The position numbers and the translations under genes were made by a program. Below, one piece after another: positions 1 to 12,045 of a stretch of 64,000 bases of DNA. Below the pieces are notes generated by a model. That model was not told the DNA's origin. It made no database searches and saw only the letters and a list, made by a program, of their open reading frames with translations. How positions within the stretch are numbered: the first letter of the stretch is position 1; each line of letters begins with the position of its first letter. Where the stretch lies: positions 2,606,342 to 2,670,341 of the forward strand of contig JYIP02000007.1 in the NCBI GenBank assembly GCA_001051155.2. The letters run 5' to 3'. The DNA is from Chrysoporthe austroafricana (lineage: Eukaryota > Ascomycota > Sordariomycetes > Diaporthales > Cryphonectriaceae).

Positions 1-1885
1 GGAGGCCCAAGAAGACTACCTGCATGCGGTCAAGAAGGCCCAGACGGGCAGTGTCCTCTGCGGCGAAGGGGGCTGGGGGGCGGAGCCCGAGCCTGTGGCC
101 GAGCACCGACTGTCTATCCGAGCCGCCGGCCCACACGGCTGAGAGCGCCCAGCGGGCGGGCGGCCGGCAGCCGATACGGGAGGCCCTCCGCCGGCCGAAT
201 CACCAAGCAGACCCGGTGCGGGAAGGTCTCCTGCGAGCTAGATCGGCATGGCCAGGCGCGCGTGACGAGACAAGTGTTAGTTGGAAAACAAGCAGGAGCA
301 TCGGGCTGAAACCGCCAGGCTGGCCGCAAGCGAGCAGATCAGCAGTCCTTCAGCGCATAATGCATGCATGCAAGCTATTGCTATCCTGAGGATATAGGTC
401 AGGCACTGCTTGGACAGCCTGAGGCCGGTTGTAGGGTGGGGGTCAATATTACAAGAGAGGCTTCGCCGGCGTGGTGATAGTAACGTTGAGCGTATCATTT
501 GTGCGAACGGCGTTGTGGGATGCGCTGCCTTCTCTCTCTCGCATGCCATAGGTATGCGGGAGCTACAGGATTGGCTGCCCGCTTCCCCAGCCGTAACGTC
601 TCCGTCCGCTAAGCCTTGATATGTTCCGGAAGAGGCTGTACTCGAAGTCGAGGACATCCGCGAGCTTGAATTCGCATTGTCAGTAGTCATGAGCAGCTCT
701 AGTATTCTCAAGTGCCTAAACGGTAGGTAGGCAGCTGGAATGGCAGCAGACAGAACAGGCACAGCCCGGGCACTCACGGGAAGTTCTGGTGATCGCTGTG
801 TGTAGGCGGTCTTGACGTACAGACCAGCTCGAGAAGAGGTACCTGGATGGGGAACAGCACCCTCCTGCTGGTGCTGTCGGGGCGACACAGTGGGTCGGTC
901 TCGCCGCCCCTGTCGCCCCCAAGCGGCCTGCGTGTCCCAGGCATCCCCTGAGGCCAGACATGTAGCACATGACGAGACATGGGCTTGGAAACCAAACACG
1001 AGCATTGTGGCCAAGCTTGGGCTCCGAGACCGCACATAAGTATAGTGGTGAAGTATAGACCTCTGAGACGGCTACGCCTTGCAGCAGGCATCCCCATGCG
1101 TTCCCAAGCCACCATGAAAAAAAAGGCCTTCCGAGGCCTTCCCAGGCCTACCCAAGCCACTACAAGTTCAGATATCGCGCTACCACCAACAGCTACAGCA
1201 GTCAGCCGTCGCCGCCAGGGCTGCTACTGGAGGAGTGCTTGTCTTTCTGTGCCGGCTTCTGCCTACTGAATCAGAGCGACCACGCCGGACGGTGCCATAC
1301 CGCCCACGAACCCTGCTCCATCGCGTCAATGGTATTCTATCAAAGCACCCTGATGAGACGGTTGAAGTTTTCGTCTTGTGCTGAAGGTGTCCTTCGCCGT
1401 ACATAGAAGCTCACCACCGCCTAAGCATTGAACGAGGTGCAGTGTCCCAAACAGATTACCCCCAGCAGAAGAGTGGTCCGGTAAGGGGTTAATAAGTGCG
1501 CCAGGACTCCAGAGCTCCAGCAAAGATGATGTTGAGAGCCCTCGACCAGCGCCTGGGCACCGAGTATTGTCGTAGTCGGATTCGTAGAGAGGGAGGGGGA
1601 ATGGAGCGATTAGCCCTCTGTTCCCAAGACAGCACGATCTTGGATTGTTCCGCGAGCGTCCCACCGAAATAGACAACAGAGCCCGAATAGGTCGACCAGA
1701 GCCCGGAATGGCTGGGAAGTGCAAGCACAGGGCTAGGTATCTGCCTTTCCAGAGCTGGTCGGGCTGAAGGCGGTCCTGTCCATATTAATGAGTATTGGGC
1801 TCGCGCACCTGCACGGCAGCTCCTGATAACCGGCATTTCCAGCGTGGTGCATGTATGCTGTATCAGAAAGAGACCTAATTTGAGA
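1..1885. other. No gene supported
   Basis: Several overlapping open frames exist on both strands. None shows a recognisable motif, a convincing splice pattern or one dominant frame. I see no RNA gene or repeat here. Confidence 0.5.
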
Positions 1886-1896
1886 AAACTGTCACG

Positions 1897-1904
1897 TTGA
1901 CTGA

Positions 1905-1938
<34 letters not shown>

Positions 1939-2144
1939 AGACACCCCCCCCCTAATAAAAAAAAAAACAGGAGGAGGGGGGAAAAAACAAAAAAGAAGGG
2001 AAAAAAAAAAACAAGGCCACTCACGCCGCCGGGAACAGACACTGGAGGAAGGAAGCAGACCGAGAAACCTGGAAAAAAAAAACAAACAAAAGAGCATAAA
2101 NGTAAAGGGGGGAGAAAAAAAAGAAAAAAAAAAAAAAAAAAAAA

Positions 2145-2200
<56 letters not shown>
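1897..2200. repeat. A-rich low-complexity tract containing an N
   Basis: About 300 bases of long A runs broken by short G and C runs, ending in roughly 50 uninterrupted A residues. An ambiguous base sits at 2101. The poly-Lys and poly-Phe frames here are artefacts of composition. The tract may be a real microsatellite or a poorly resolved assembly point. Confidence 0.8.
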
Positions 2201-2201
<1 letters not shown>

Positions 2202-5156
2202 GGCGTGAACTACGGCGGCTAAAGCTAGAACCTTGCTGCACCTCTTTTGTCAGACACATGTAGGAGAGAGGACGACAAGACTTGAAGTCACGAATACTAC
2301 TATAGTAGCTAATCGATCGGGAGCAATGTCTGGCTGACTCTGATGTCACGAAAGGCGACGGAGGGATAGAGCTAAAGAGGGAACATGTTGTTTTCGAATG
2401 GTCTATCTGCCGTTTAATCTAAGAACGAGAAAGGAGAAGAAAAAAGGTTTTGGGGGAGGGCAAGACTTGTGGTAGAAGCCACAGGGCCTCTGCTTTCTGG
2501 CTTTGCCTCTCTCCCGACCACTAACTGAATTAGCGCTCTTAGCAACCTGCTAGTAAAAGGATAAACGCCTAAAGATTTAACAAAACGAATCAACGCTTCG
2601 CAAAAATTCTTAAACTATCATTCTTATTCCTTTTTTTCTTTTTCCTGTTCAAAAGCCTGCTTATTTCTCCTCGAGACTTCATCGGGTTGATCCGTGAAAG
2701 TAGCAGCTCCTAGCAGTGAGCCAACACGCCAGCACCACATCGAGGAAACACCACCAACGTCGCAAAAGCACCATCACAACATCGTGAAGACGACATCATT
2801 TTACTTTGATCTTCGCTTTATATCGATATTCACGGATATTGAGATCTAAGATGATCTAGCTCTCAGGATTATCTGGGCAATACGCTCCGTAGGCTCTTCC
2901 AGAGAACTAACGACCTAGCAATCGATATTGGATGCGTGATGGTTGATTACGGGGATTGTCCGGGTAGAGCTGGTTCGAGCATCGACGTTGATATGCAGAT
3001 CTGCCTGTAAGCCAGAGGCGCGGTAGAGAAATCTTGAGGAGCGCTCCGGATGCGGTCGAGGATGGTAACGATGAATTCCGACATCTTGGTATCGTGTAGA
3101 TAATCTAGAGTCTCCGTCCTGGGGCTGATTCTGGGCTTTATAGCCAGTTTTTCTTTGGGGCCCTTCCTAATGTTCAGACTTATGGCAGAATGAATCGCTG
3201 GTCATTAGTGCGGGTATTGCGGTTACGGTTGTGGATATAGTACTCGACACTGGAGGAGATTTGGATAAAGAGTCTGAGTCTGAATGCCAGCACAAATTTA
3301 CACACTATTGGAGATACATTAAGTTGGATATATATAAAGTTCAAGTGATCACGTGTAATGTAGCTGTAGCGATACGCACGGGCTATAAGCTGTGTAGATT
3401 CTCTACTATATCACTCACCGCTGTTATTATTTGGGGGTCTGGATGTTCTCGCTTACCTCTTCACTACAAGTGACGCACTCCCTACTCACCGCTCCATCTA
3501 TCCAACCAGCTGTCCGTTCTGGCCTCGCCGTTTAGGGTACTTGCGAGTCTTTGCAACGGCGTGCTTATGCCCCATGGCACATACACACACACCGACCGGG
3601 GCTGTCCGCGCAGAACATGGTTCCACCTCCTGCCGACTGCCTTCGCACATGCACTGCTCTTCATGGCGAGCGGTACGGCTGAAATCAGCCCGGAGACGAC
3701 AAGTGATGATGACGCGGACGAGGGAGAGGACGAGGGGGAGGACGACGAGGATGAAGAGGACGATGCGAGCGACGAGGACGAGACGTCTAAGGTGTCGTAC
3801 TTGAACGGCCTGGCGGCGAGCCTCGTGCTTGGGGATACGTATATATCCTTCAGCCGACTGCTTTCATGTATAGACGACAATAGCTCTTGAAATAAGGCAT
3901 CGCACAAGGAATCATACCTTGAAGGCCCGGGGATGTGCCCAGCATACCTGCAAGAGCGCATCTCTCAGCCGATCAACTCCGAGAAGAGGGACTGGGGGTG
4001 TGTTCTGCTCGACAGAGTGCATCGTTTAACAGAGGGCAGCATCTGGACGGCGGCCAGACGCGTCAGAACATATTGCCGTCTCCCGCCGTCTCCGGCCAGC
4101 GAGAAGGGGAAAAGGGCAGGACAAGGCAGGGCAGGGTCTATCTTCCTGCTGCAGACACTCCTCTTTTATTTTATTTTATTTTATTTTTTTAATTCAGGAC
4201 ACGCTCCGTAGAGGAGGGGCATGGGCTCTTGGCTTTGGTATTTCTTTTGGGGGCGGGGGAGGTGGGCGCCAGGGTTGGGAGAATACAGGCGAGGGAACGA
4301 GAATTATCCACTAATTGGGTAATAATTGGAAATTGACAAGTTGCGACGGCGTTGAATACGGACCGAGGCACCAATGATAGCACGGCAAAGCAAAAAAGAA
4401 AAAGTGTCAGAAAAGATCGACTCTTTGCACGTTTCGTGAAGGGGACATGCAGTGCAAGGTGTATGAATTAGAAAGGATTGGCTAAGATAAACCTGAGAAT
4501 TAGCTGGCTTACCTGCGACTGGGTCAAGCGTAGTGGGGATCTCCCCAGTGCGGCAGGACAGGGAAGGATACGATGCTTCCGAGTCCATTCCTGCATTCGT
4601 TTTTTGACCGAGTGCGGCCTCTGGTTTTCATTGAAAAACCTGTCACTATCGTAGTGCGTCATGGTGCTGGTCTTGCAGTTGAGGTAGCCTAGCATCTAGT
4701 GGGCATCATTTGAAGAAAAACTACAACAGATGCGGTGGGAGGGCTTCCGGGCGCCGGATGTCATACCGCAAATCCTCTTGGCGAAGGGAAAGCCAGGGTC
4801 GAATACCCAGAGACAGCCGCCGAAAAAGTCGTCGTCACCAGCACCATCGCTACCATCAGCCATCACCGCTGTCCATCTTGCTGCTCCAAGGCGGTGATCA
4901 AGATAAAAGACAATGTCGTGGCTCCGGGGCATTTTGTTTCACGTACTGTAGGAATGTCCGTGTGATACTGTGACTCCGTACTGTGTTCTGTACTCTAGGA
5001 ATGAGAGGGGGCTGCGCCACAGTCCTCGACCGGACAGATTAGTCACCACAGCAACGCCTCTGCTTGGTTGGCTTTGTCAGCAACCAACCAGAAACTGAGC
5101 TTGCCAAACCAACTCCCATCCTTCCCTTCACGCCACACCTACACAAGCTCAACGAC
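2201..5156. other. Gene-free stretch, AT-richer at 2.6-3.5 kb
   Basis: No homology is recognisable. A short acidic frame at about 3663-3890 (plus) carries a run of Asp and Glu, but its upstream part looks non-coding and both strands stay open, so it is not called as a gene. A (TTTTA)n-like tract lies at 4163-4190. The last 150 bases form the leader of the gene starting at 5157. Confidence 0.45.
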
Positions 5157-7683
5157 ATGGCGTGTCTACCAGAGCGCTTCTTACCGCAAACCCTACGAGA
5201 ATTCGTCGCGTCATATAACGAGATTGCGATATCCCACCTCGCATCCCCACTGACGCGTGCGGATCCTACGACAGCGACCTGGGGCGCCATCACCGACCCC
5301 GAGAGGCGCCTCGCCCCGGAGCGCATCGAGCCTCTCGGCGACGTCGACCGAGAGCGGGAGCGCGGCATCATTGCGACTATACTGCGTGAGGTGGATGGGA
5401 TAGGTGCAGACAACTTCTCCTTTCCGGCAAGATACCACGTCGACTGCGTCGGCGAAGACCTCGGGCGCCTCGACTCGGAGAACGCCCTGCTCTCCTTCGA
5501 TGGCGACACCCTGCACAAGCCCGCCGCGAGGATTCTCCGAGCTGTCCTTGCGAACGACCGTATAAGGCTGGCGCTCGCACGGCGCCGGCAGCAACTGCAG
5601 CAGGCTCAGCAGGGCGACCAGGCCTGCATCGCGTACAGACCGGGCGCGGTCAGCTTCACCACCCATCTAAACCGAGTTCGACAAGTGTACGTGAGCAGCC
5701 TATACACTCCGTGTTGCGTGAGCTAATAGGAGGGCAAGCAGTGCCGGAAGGAAACGAAAGCGCGATGCCGACCTCCCCATTACCGTCCCTGTGCTTGGAC
5801 CTGCCGATGTCTTCTGTATCTTCGAACCCGAGAGTGGCTCCGCACCGGAGCTATTATTCCTGAAAGAGGCGAAGGCCAGCCACAAGCTCACAGACCACAT
5901 CATCGACGAGGCAGTAGCGGGTGGCAAGACTCTCGAGCCACGTGCGATTATGGGTCGCGGTGTGGGAGGCTCGGACGATCCTGAGAACTGCGAATACTGG
6001 TTTGCGGCCGTATGTGCGCAAATATATACGTGCATGATCGACAAGAGACTACGCTACGGGGTTATCTCTACCGGTGCGCGGTACATCTTCGTATCTATCG
6101 ACCCGGATGGCCTTTTGACCCTGCGGTATAGTCTTTGCCGCCCTTCCTTGGACATCGCGGTGTCGCCCTTGATGCGCATCGTCTCGCTCGCCCTGCTTGC
6201 AATGCAGCATGGGTCTTTGCCCGCCAGTCGCCACCTGGACAGTATCCGGGGCGGTGGAGGTCTTGTCTGGACCACTGCCACCGCCAGTTTCACCTCCGCC
6301 AGTCTCACCAACTCCAATTCACCAGATCTGCGGGCGGAGACTGAGAGTTATAAGGACCCGTCCCCGAGCCACGACCGATCTTCATCGATGTCCGATCAGC
6401 CCAGCGATCATGGTGGCATGAAGCCCATGTGCGACCCAGATCCAATCCCAGCCCCGCCGGTCCTCGACGTGAAACCGAATGTCGGTCAGGTTCTGGGTTC
6501 TGTGGACGCTCCCAATCAATGCGAGAGACGCTCGATTCCCCCTCCACCAGCAACGCCTCCACCAGCAACGCCTCCACCAGCAACGCCTCCACCGTCGTCG
6601 CATACGCGTCCAGCTACAGTCGGGGCGCTAGAGCAAGGGTCTCGCTACCCGTCACCGCCGCCTCGAGAGCTTGGGAAGCGATCGAGACAGGACGACGACT
6701 GTCTGGATAATAGGCTAGCGCAGCCTGCCAAACGGACAAAGGCCGACAACGCCGTCGGTCTCACCGCATCTCCCCCGCCCACGTCGCCAGCCAGGGCATC
6801 ATCTCCAGTGAAATACATCCGCCTCCGTGACCGTGCCTTCTGCACCCAGAAATGTCTGCAGTCTCTACCTGGCCCCGATGAGCAGCGGGCGCTAGTAGAC
6901 GCCGCCTGCCCCAACTACGCTGACCACCAGAGCGGCGCGGTCCTCACCAGCGAGCAGCTCTGCCGGGACCTGCGGGCCCAGCTCACCGCGAGAGGCGGCG
7001 ACGCGCCGCCGCAGGCCGGCTGCGGCTACGAGTTCCTCAACTTCACCCCGGGCCACACGCAGATCATCAAGCTGCGCCTCGGCTGCTCCGGCCACGTTCT
7101 GCTCGCCAAGGCCTTTATGCCCTCGGACCTCCGCGTCATGCGCCGGGAGGCGTGCTTCTACGCCCGCCTCCGCCACCTGCAGGGCAGGCACATACCCGCT
7201 TGTATGGGCACTGTCGAGCTGCCACGTGACAAGTCCCTTACGTATGACGGGTTCCGCTTCACAGGCCTCTTGCTTCTCGGGTGGGCCGGTCTGGGAGTGG
7301 ACCGGTGGAGGTTTGTCGGGAGGGGCCTCGGCCACGGGGGGGAGGTAGACCACGCGTTCGTGCGGGCTCTCACGATCGAGGTCCGCAGAGCGCTGACCAA
7401 GATCCACAAAGCGGGCGTGCTGCACAGAGACGTGGCACTGCGCAACGTGCTCGTGCGGGATTTTGCCCTGGAGGGGACCCCCTCCTGCCCGGAGTGGCGC
7501 CTGCAGGTCTCCATCATCGACTTTGAGCGGAGCAGGACCAAGCCGATGTACAGGCACCACGAGATGCAGCGGCTCGGAGGCCGCTCCCATACGAGGGACC
7601 TGAACCGGGAGTTTGCCGAGGCGCTGACAAAAGAGATGGACAGGTGCGCAGACGCTATGGGCAAGTGGTGTCCAGCTAGATAA
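5157..7683 (+). CDS. REase-like plus protein-kinase-like protein
   Basis: Two exons, 5157-5686 and 5742-7683, give 823 residues. The 55-base intron (donor GTACGT, acceptor GCAG) restores the frame exactly and creates a basic GRKRKRD motif, a likely nuclear signal. Residues 180-330 look like a PD-(D/E)XK endonuclease fold, with Asp199 (PADVF), then Glu219-x-Lys221 (KEAK), and later YGVISTGARYIFVS. A Pro-rich, low-complexity linker follows, holding three APPPATPPP-like repeats near 6540-6600. After a CTQKC motif comes a kinase-like lobe with HRD (738-740) in LHRDVALRNVLV and IIDFERS (Asp770). The catalytic Asp, Asn and metal-binding Asp are kept, but DFG reads DFE and the glycine loop is not obvious. 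The function is unknown. Fusions of nuclease-like and kinase-like domains are known from fungal and oomycete effector-like (Crinkler-type) proteins, and this assignment is by motif only. ATG 5157 is the first Met before the compact N-terminus. Confidence 0.72.
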
Positions 7684-8471
7684 TCCTCGTGACCATCGAC
7701 CCAGAGAAGTGAAGACCAATGCGGGAGCGCTCCAGGCTGGTGCAGAAAGAAAGGGGGACTGCTCGTGCGTACGTATCCAGCATTGCATTGGCGACTGCCG
7801 AGCGACAGTGAAATCTGTCCGACGGAGGGGGATGAGCGCCCACCAGGCCGCAGGCCCGCGCGTGGCAACCCCTGTCTGTCCGCCCTCCAGGAGCCAGCGG
7901 GGAGGTGCCCCGACTCCTACAAGGCCGGCGCCCGCGCGCTCAGGGAAGACGCGGGCCGGGTGCGAGACGCCATCGCCACTCGTCCCCTCTCCCAGAAATA
8001 GCAGCTCAATTCAAAACTCATTTCTTTGCATTGCCCTCTTACTCACCATCTTCATCTAGATCTACATCGTACTCTACTTTCACTTCGTGGTCATAAGAGC
8101 CAATCAAGATGTGCAGATCGCGCGAGCAAACATTGTGGGGAACAGTCTTCGAATTGCATCATGACCTATTTCAATAGTTGTTCATGGCTGTAAGGTTGAC
8201 AGCTTAGCATGCTACGGTAGGATTCTCAACTTTCAGAAGCTCTGGCAACATCCCGGGGGGGACTCCCTTGGGCCCCCTTGCCTTCTATCTCAGTAGCTAG
8301 AGAACACGATACGCCATCCCAGTTATCCGCCTGATGCATTCATTAGCCGAGGCGCGAAGGGCTCTCCATTCCAATCAACCGTTCGCTGTCTAACAGGCAA
8401 GCTCAGAAATCAGCGCAGAGTCTTTTAGTCCCACCTACGTTCGTTCTCAAGGCCTCAAGACCACCCCTGGC
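7684..8471. other. Intergenic region between convergent genes
   Basis: The region holds the 3' ends of the convergent genes at 5157-7683 and 8472-9983. No further feature is recognised. Confidence 0.5.
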
Positions 8472-9983
8472 CTACGTGCGGCTTCGTTTCGGTGCCCTCG
8501 ACGGCAGCGGAGGCGGCGAAGCAGCGGCGGCACTTGGACCAGCCGGGGTCGCAGCAGGGCAAGAGACAATCGTCTTGGGCAGGCCGCCGGTGACGGGACC
8601 GAAGTTATCATGATACCCGCTAGGCGTCTCTCTGCGCCGCTTTGACCTGCGATCACGGGTCTCACGATTGCTGGTCTCACGATCACGGGTCTCACGATCA
8701 CGGGTCTCACGACCGCTGCTCTCGCGATCGCGGACCTCGCGACCCGGGTCTGAGCCCCAGGTCTCTAGCTCCTCCTGCTCGATAAACTCAAAGGATGGCT
8801 GGTTGACGTAATCGAACCAGAGAGCACGGGCGAGCCGCTCCTTGAGGCCCAGCAGGGGCCACACGGGCACCCTGAAGACCTCGACCTCGAGGCCGCCGCC
8901 GTGGAGGGCGTCCGCGTCGGGCGCCCTGGCCGGCTTGTCAAAGCGCGCCAGGAAGGCAGCGGAGACGTTCGTGCGGTGGACGACGAACTCGGCTGCGGTG
9001 TAGTCTTGGGAGATGATCGTGACTGGTATGTTTGCGAAGACCGGTTGCGGCGGTGGTGGTGTGCCTCCTGCGGGGGGGCTATGTGGAGATGGCGTGGATG
9101 GCGGCGGCGCAGCGCTCTGCGGGTAGCACTCGGACTGTGCAATGGCCAGCATGACGGCGATCAGGTACGAGTCGTGGTCGCTGTGCTCTGGCACGAGCTG
9201 CTTCAGCCGCAGCCTCTGCAGGTTGGAAACGGGCTTGTTCTCCTGGCGCCCCGGCGCAGCGGGGTACAGATTGCCGCGCGCCATGTCCAGGCGCATCTTG
9301 TCGACGAAGGCGAACACAGGCCGACCTGGCCAGCGGCGTCCACCGGCAAACAGCCCCACCCCGTCGTCCTGCCTCCACAGCGCGGCAACACGCACGGCGC
9401 GCCTCAAAACGCGGTCGCCGATGTGGAGCGCGAGGTCCACATCGCCCTCCGCCCTGGACAGCGCGGCCGGGAAGAAGATGCGCATGACGCGCTGGATGGA
9501 CTGCGTGGGGAAGTCGTCGAGGCTGGGGTCGAGGACGGCCGTGAGGTCGGCCATGAGCCCGCGCGCGGTCGCGCTCGGCGACGACGGCGGCGGCTGCGAC
9601 TGGGACCACGACGATGACGACGAGAGCTCGCCCCCGTCGTCGAAGCGGGGCATCGGGTGGCACACGTGGGCGCGGTCGATAAACTCCACGCCGAGCAGGA
9701 GCCCGTGCTGGTCGGTCCAGCGGACGGGGGGCACGAACAGCGGCGCGCCGGCGTGGTCGTGCATGATGTCGTAGAGGGAGCCGGGCTCGGGGCAGACGAT
9801 GCGCGCGACGCTCCTTGTCCTCTTCTTGGGCTCTGCACTCTCGGGTGACGAGGCAGGGGTTTCGGCGGTCGTAGGCTGGAAGATGCCGCCGCCGTCGCCC
9901 GCCGCGGGACACTGTGGTGCGGCTGCGTCTTGCGGCAGGGGCGCGGGCGCGGGCTGCGCGGCGCCGTCCTGCGCTGGGGCCAT
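8472..9983 (-). CDS. Unknown fungal protein with conserved-looking core
   Basis: A single exon of 503 residues. The first 60 residues are Ala/Pro-rich with a KKRTRS basic patch. The centre looks folded: SLYDIMHDHAGAPLFVPP, then HDSYLIAVMLAIAQ, then FVVHRTNVSAAFLARFD, then VPVWPLLGLKERLARAL and ELETWG. I recall this block order from uncharacterised fungal proteins but cannot assign a function. The tail carries a repeat built on RDRET (see the minisatellite entry) and ends in a basic APKRSRT, which suggests a nuclear protein. The frame opens upstream to about 10430, but ATG 9983 is the likely start because the upstream part is low-complexity and lacks core motifs. It converges with the nuclease-kinase gene. 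Confidence 0.65.
   Translation of the reverse strand: MAPAQDGAAQPAPAPLPQDAAAPQCPAAGDGGGIFQPTTAETPASSPESAEPKKRTRSVARIVCPEPGSLYDIMHDHAGAPLFVPPVRWTDQHGLLLGVEFIDRAHVCHPMPRFDDGGELSSSSSWSQSQPPPSSPSATARGLMADLTAVLDPSLDDFPTQSIQRVMRIFFPAALSRAEGDVDLALHIGDRVLRRAVRVAALWRQDDGVGLFAGGRRWPGRPVFAFVDKMRLDMARGNLYPAAPGRQENKPVSNLQRLRLKQLVPEHSDHDSYLIAVMLAIAQSECYPQSAAPPPSTPSPHSPPAGGTPPPPQPVFANIPVTIISQDYTAAEFVVHRTNVSAAFLARFDKPARAPDADALHGGGLEVEVFRVPVWPLLGLKERLARALWFDYVNQPSFEFIEQEELETWGSDPGREVRDRESSGRETRDRETRDRETSNRETRDRRSKRRRETPSGYHDNFGPVTGGLPKTIVSCPAATPAGPSAAAASPPPLPSRAPKRSRT
8650..8745 (-). repeat. 15-bp minisatellite inside the coding region
   Basis: About six imperfect copies of a 15-base unit (GGTCTCACGATCACG on the plus strand) encode a charged RDRET/NRET pentapeptide array near the C-terminus of the 8472-9983 protein. 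The unit length is a multiple of three, so copy-number change keeps the frame. Confidence 0.85.
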
Positions 9984-11815
9984 GCCGATTGGTCTGTCTT
10001 GTCTGTCTCTTCGGGCAGAGCCAGCCGGCGTGGTAGTAGCGGGGCTGTGTGTGGGCTGCGCAGAGAGACCTAGGCGTGGTTGCGTTGATGCTGGGTGGGG
10101 TGGGGGTGTCCGCCGTATCCTTGTATGTCGCGTTTCGTTAGTCCAGTACGCGCCAGACGAGACTGGGTCCCAGCCATGCGGGGGGCACAGAAGATGAGAT
10201 AGATTATGCGTACCAGACCGCGTCGCGAGGTGTGTCCCCTGGTGAACACTGCACTCCGACAGCCAGCGGTTTAAATAGATGGGGAAAAAAGCCGGAACGT
10301 GACGCGATTTGGGCAGAAAGTTGCTGCGGGTGTTGGGTGGGCGGGGACCGACGCAGGTTGGCTGGCGTGATTGATGTGACAGGCGTGAAGGCTCCCCCCT
10401 TTCACATGTCCTTTCAATCCCGCAGCGCATTCACGCTGACTGGACTAGCCACGACGAACGAACTGGTCGCGCCGTGAGGACCACCCTGCGTCCCAGGATG
10501 TGGATGTGGATGCACCTGGTGCTCGTGCAGCTTTTCTGTCTTGCGGTGCCTGGAAAAACACACAGCCCGTGCCGACGCGCGCAAGCAGCCGGGGGCCCCT
10601 CCTCGTGCTGCCGGTACGTACCCCAGACCCCTGGTCTGTCTCCCGCCAGCCACACGCGTGCGCGGGGCTCGCTTGCCAGCTCGCTAACTCGTTCTGTTCC
10701 TCCACTCCTTCCTTCCAGTGCACACACACCAGTCCATCCTTTTTTTTTTTTTTTTTTTTTTAGGGGGAGGACCGGCAGTAGGCCTCTGCACTCACCCACC
10801 ACCAACAACACGATGCACGATTCCCATCTGCCACCTGCACCTGCACCTACCCGCGCGAGAACTCGCATCCATCCACCCCGCCGGCTCGTACCCAACCTAC
10901 AGGTGCGCGCGACATGCCCTCTGCCGTGGCCCCTTCCGCAGCAGCACGCGCAAGTCGTCGACGGCCAGCCAGGCTTGTCTGTGCGCCTTGCGCGGCGACC
11001 TCCAGGAAGCCGCCCGATCGTCCCTCGAGCAGATGCGTGCCGCAGGTCCACCCCGCCGACATCCACCAGAGGGTTCTCGTAGGCAGTGTGGACCCACTGT
11101 CGCCTGTGGGCGCCCCTGCTCCCGCCCGCCACGACGGTCGCACAGCATCGAGTCCCTGCGCTGGGCTGCGCTACGGGCGGGGGTGCTGCGCCCTCCCGGC
11201 CTCGAGTCCGACAAGCCACACGACGCAGTCCCTTGTGCATCCGGGCGGTTTTTGTTTTCCTTTTTCCTCGACCGTCGACCGCCGCCGTCGTTGGCGGTGG
11301 TGCTGGTGTGTAGTAGGGGCGGGTCTGTGGCTGTGCCTGTCGGGAGAAAAAAAAAGCCGCCGGGCGGAGCGCAGCGCAAAACAGCTCAGCACACAACACA
11401 GCACTGCACACCGCACCACACCACACCACACCACACCACCACACCACAGCACGACGGGCGGCCGCATTATCGCTGCTGTTGCTGCGGCGAGGGGTGCAGC
11501 GCTCTTGTCTCGTTTCTTTCCCGGCATCGCATCCGACAGACAGTGCGGTGCACTTCCGGGCGCGTCCGGGCGGACTCGACATGCGCCGGCGTGGTGCGCG
11601 ACAGGTTTTGCACATCTGTCTTCTGTCTTCTGTCTGTCCGTCCGTCTGTCTGCGATTGCTGTGCCGCGGTGTGCATTACGCGGTCGATCAGCCGTTTGGG
11701 GCAAGGTGCGCCGTGGCCTGGTGGACCCGCGTGTGGCAAAGTTACCTTAAACCTGTCTGTCTGTTGCTGGTGGGCATGATGGGTAGGCAGGATGGGAGGA
11801 CAGCACAGCCCGCCC
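9984..11815. other. GC-rich region without a supported gene
   Basis: All six frames are open for long distances because of high GC. The translations are Arg-, Pro-, Ser- and Cys-rich without motifs. A T homopolymer of about 22 bases lies at 10739-10760 and an ACACC-type tract at 11413-11448. The first few hundred bases probably hold the promoter and leader of the minus-strand gene starting at 9983. Confidence 0.5.
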
Positions 11816-11822
11816 GGCATGG

Positions 11823-12045
11823 GGAACTTACCCTAGATCTGTCGCTGGCGGTGTCGTGGTGGACTGGAAGGGCGGGGACAGCACACAGCACAACCCCCTG
11901 GCGCAGGAGCTTACCCTAGATCTGTCCCTCGGACTCGGCGACTCGAGAACAAAGCGTGGGACCCGTCCCCTGCCGCGGGAGCTTACCCTAGACCTGTCCC
12001 TCGGACTCGACGACTCGAGAACAAAGGGTGAGACTCGGCAGTGGG
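11823..12045 (+). repeat. 72-bp tandem repeat
   Basis: Two well-matched units begin at 11906 and 11978, each starting GGAGCTTACCCTAG and ending in ACTCGAGAACAAAG. A weaker copy begins at 11823 with the same opening words. Differences are mostly transitions. Confidence 0.8.

Noticed and set aside
1489..2349. A 286-codon minus-strand frame with poly-Phe
   Set aside because: Produced by the A-rich tract and an N; the flanks show no domain.
3561..3890. Short acidic protein
   Set aside because: Only a run of Asp/Glu from a GAC/GAG-rich patch, with the opposite strand equally open and no convincing start context.
10431..11615. A 394-codon minus-strand frame with overlapping long frames on the plus strand
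   Set aside because: All frames are open because of high GC; the composition is Arg/Cys/Gly-rich without motifs, includes a poly-Lys run from the T tract, and no frame dominates.
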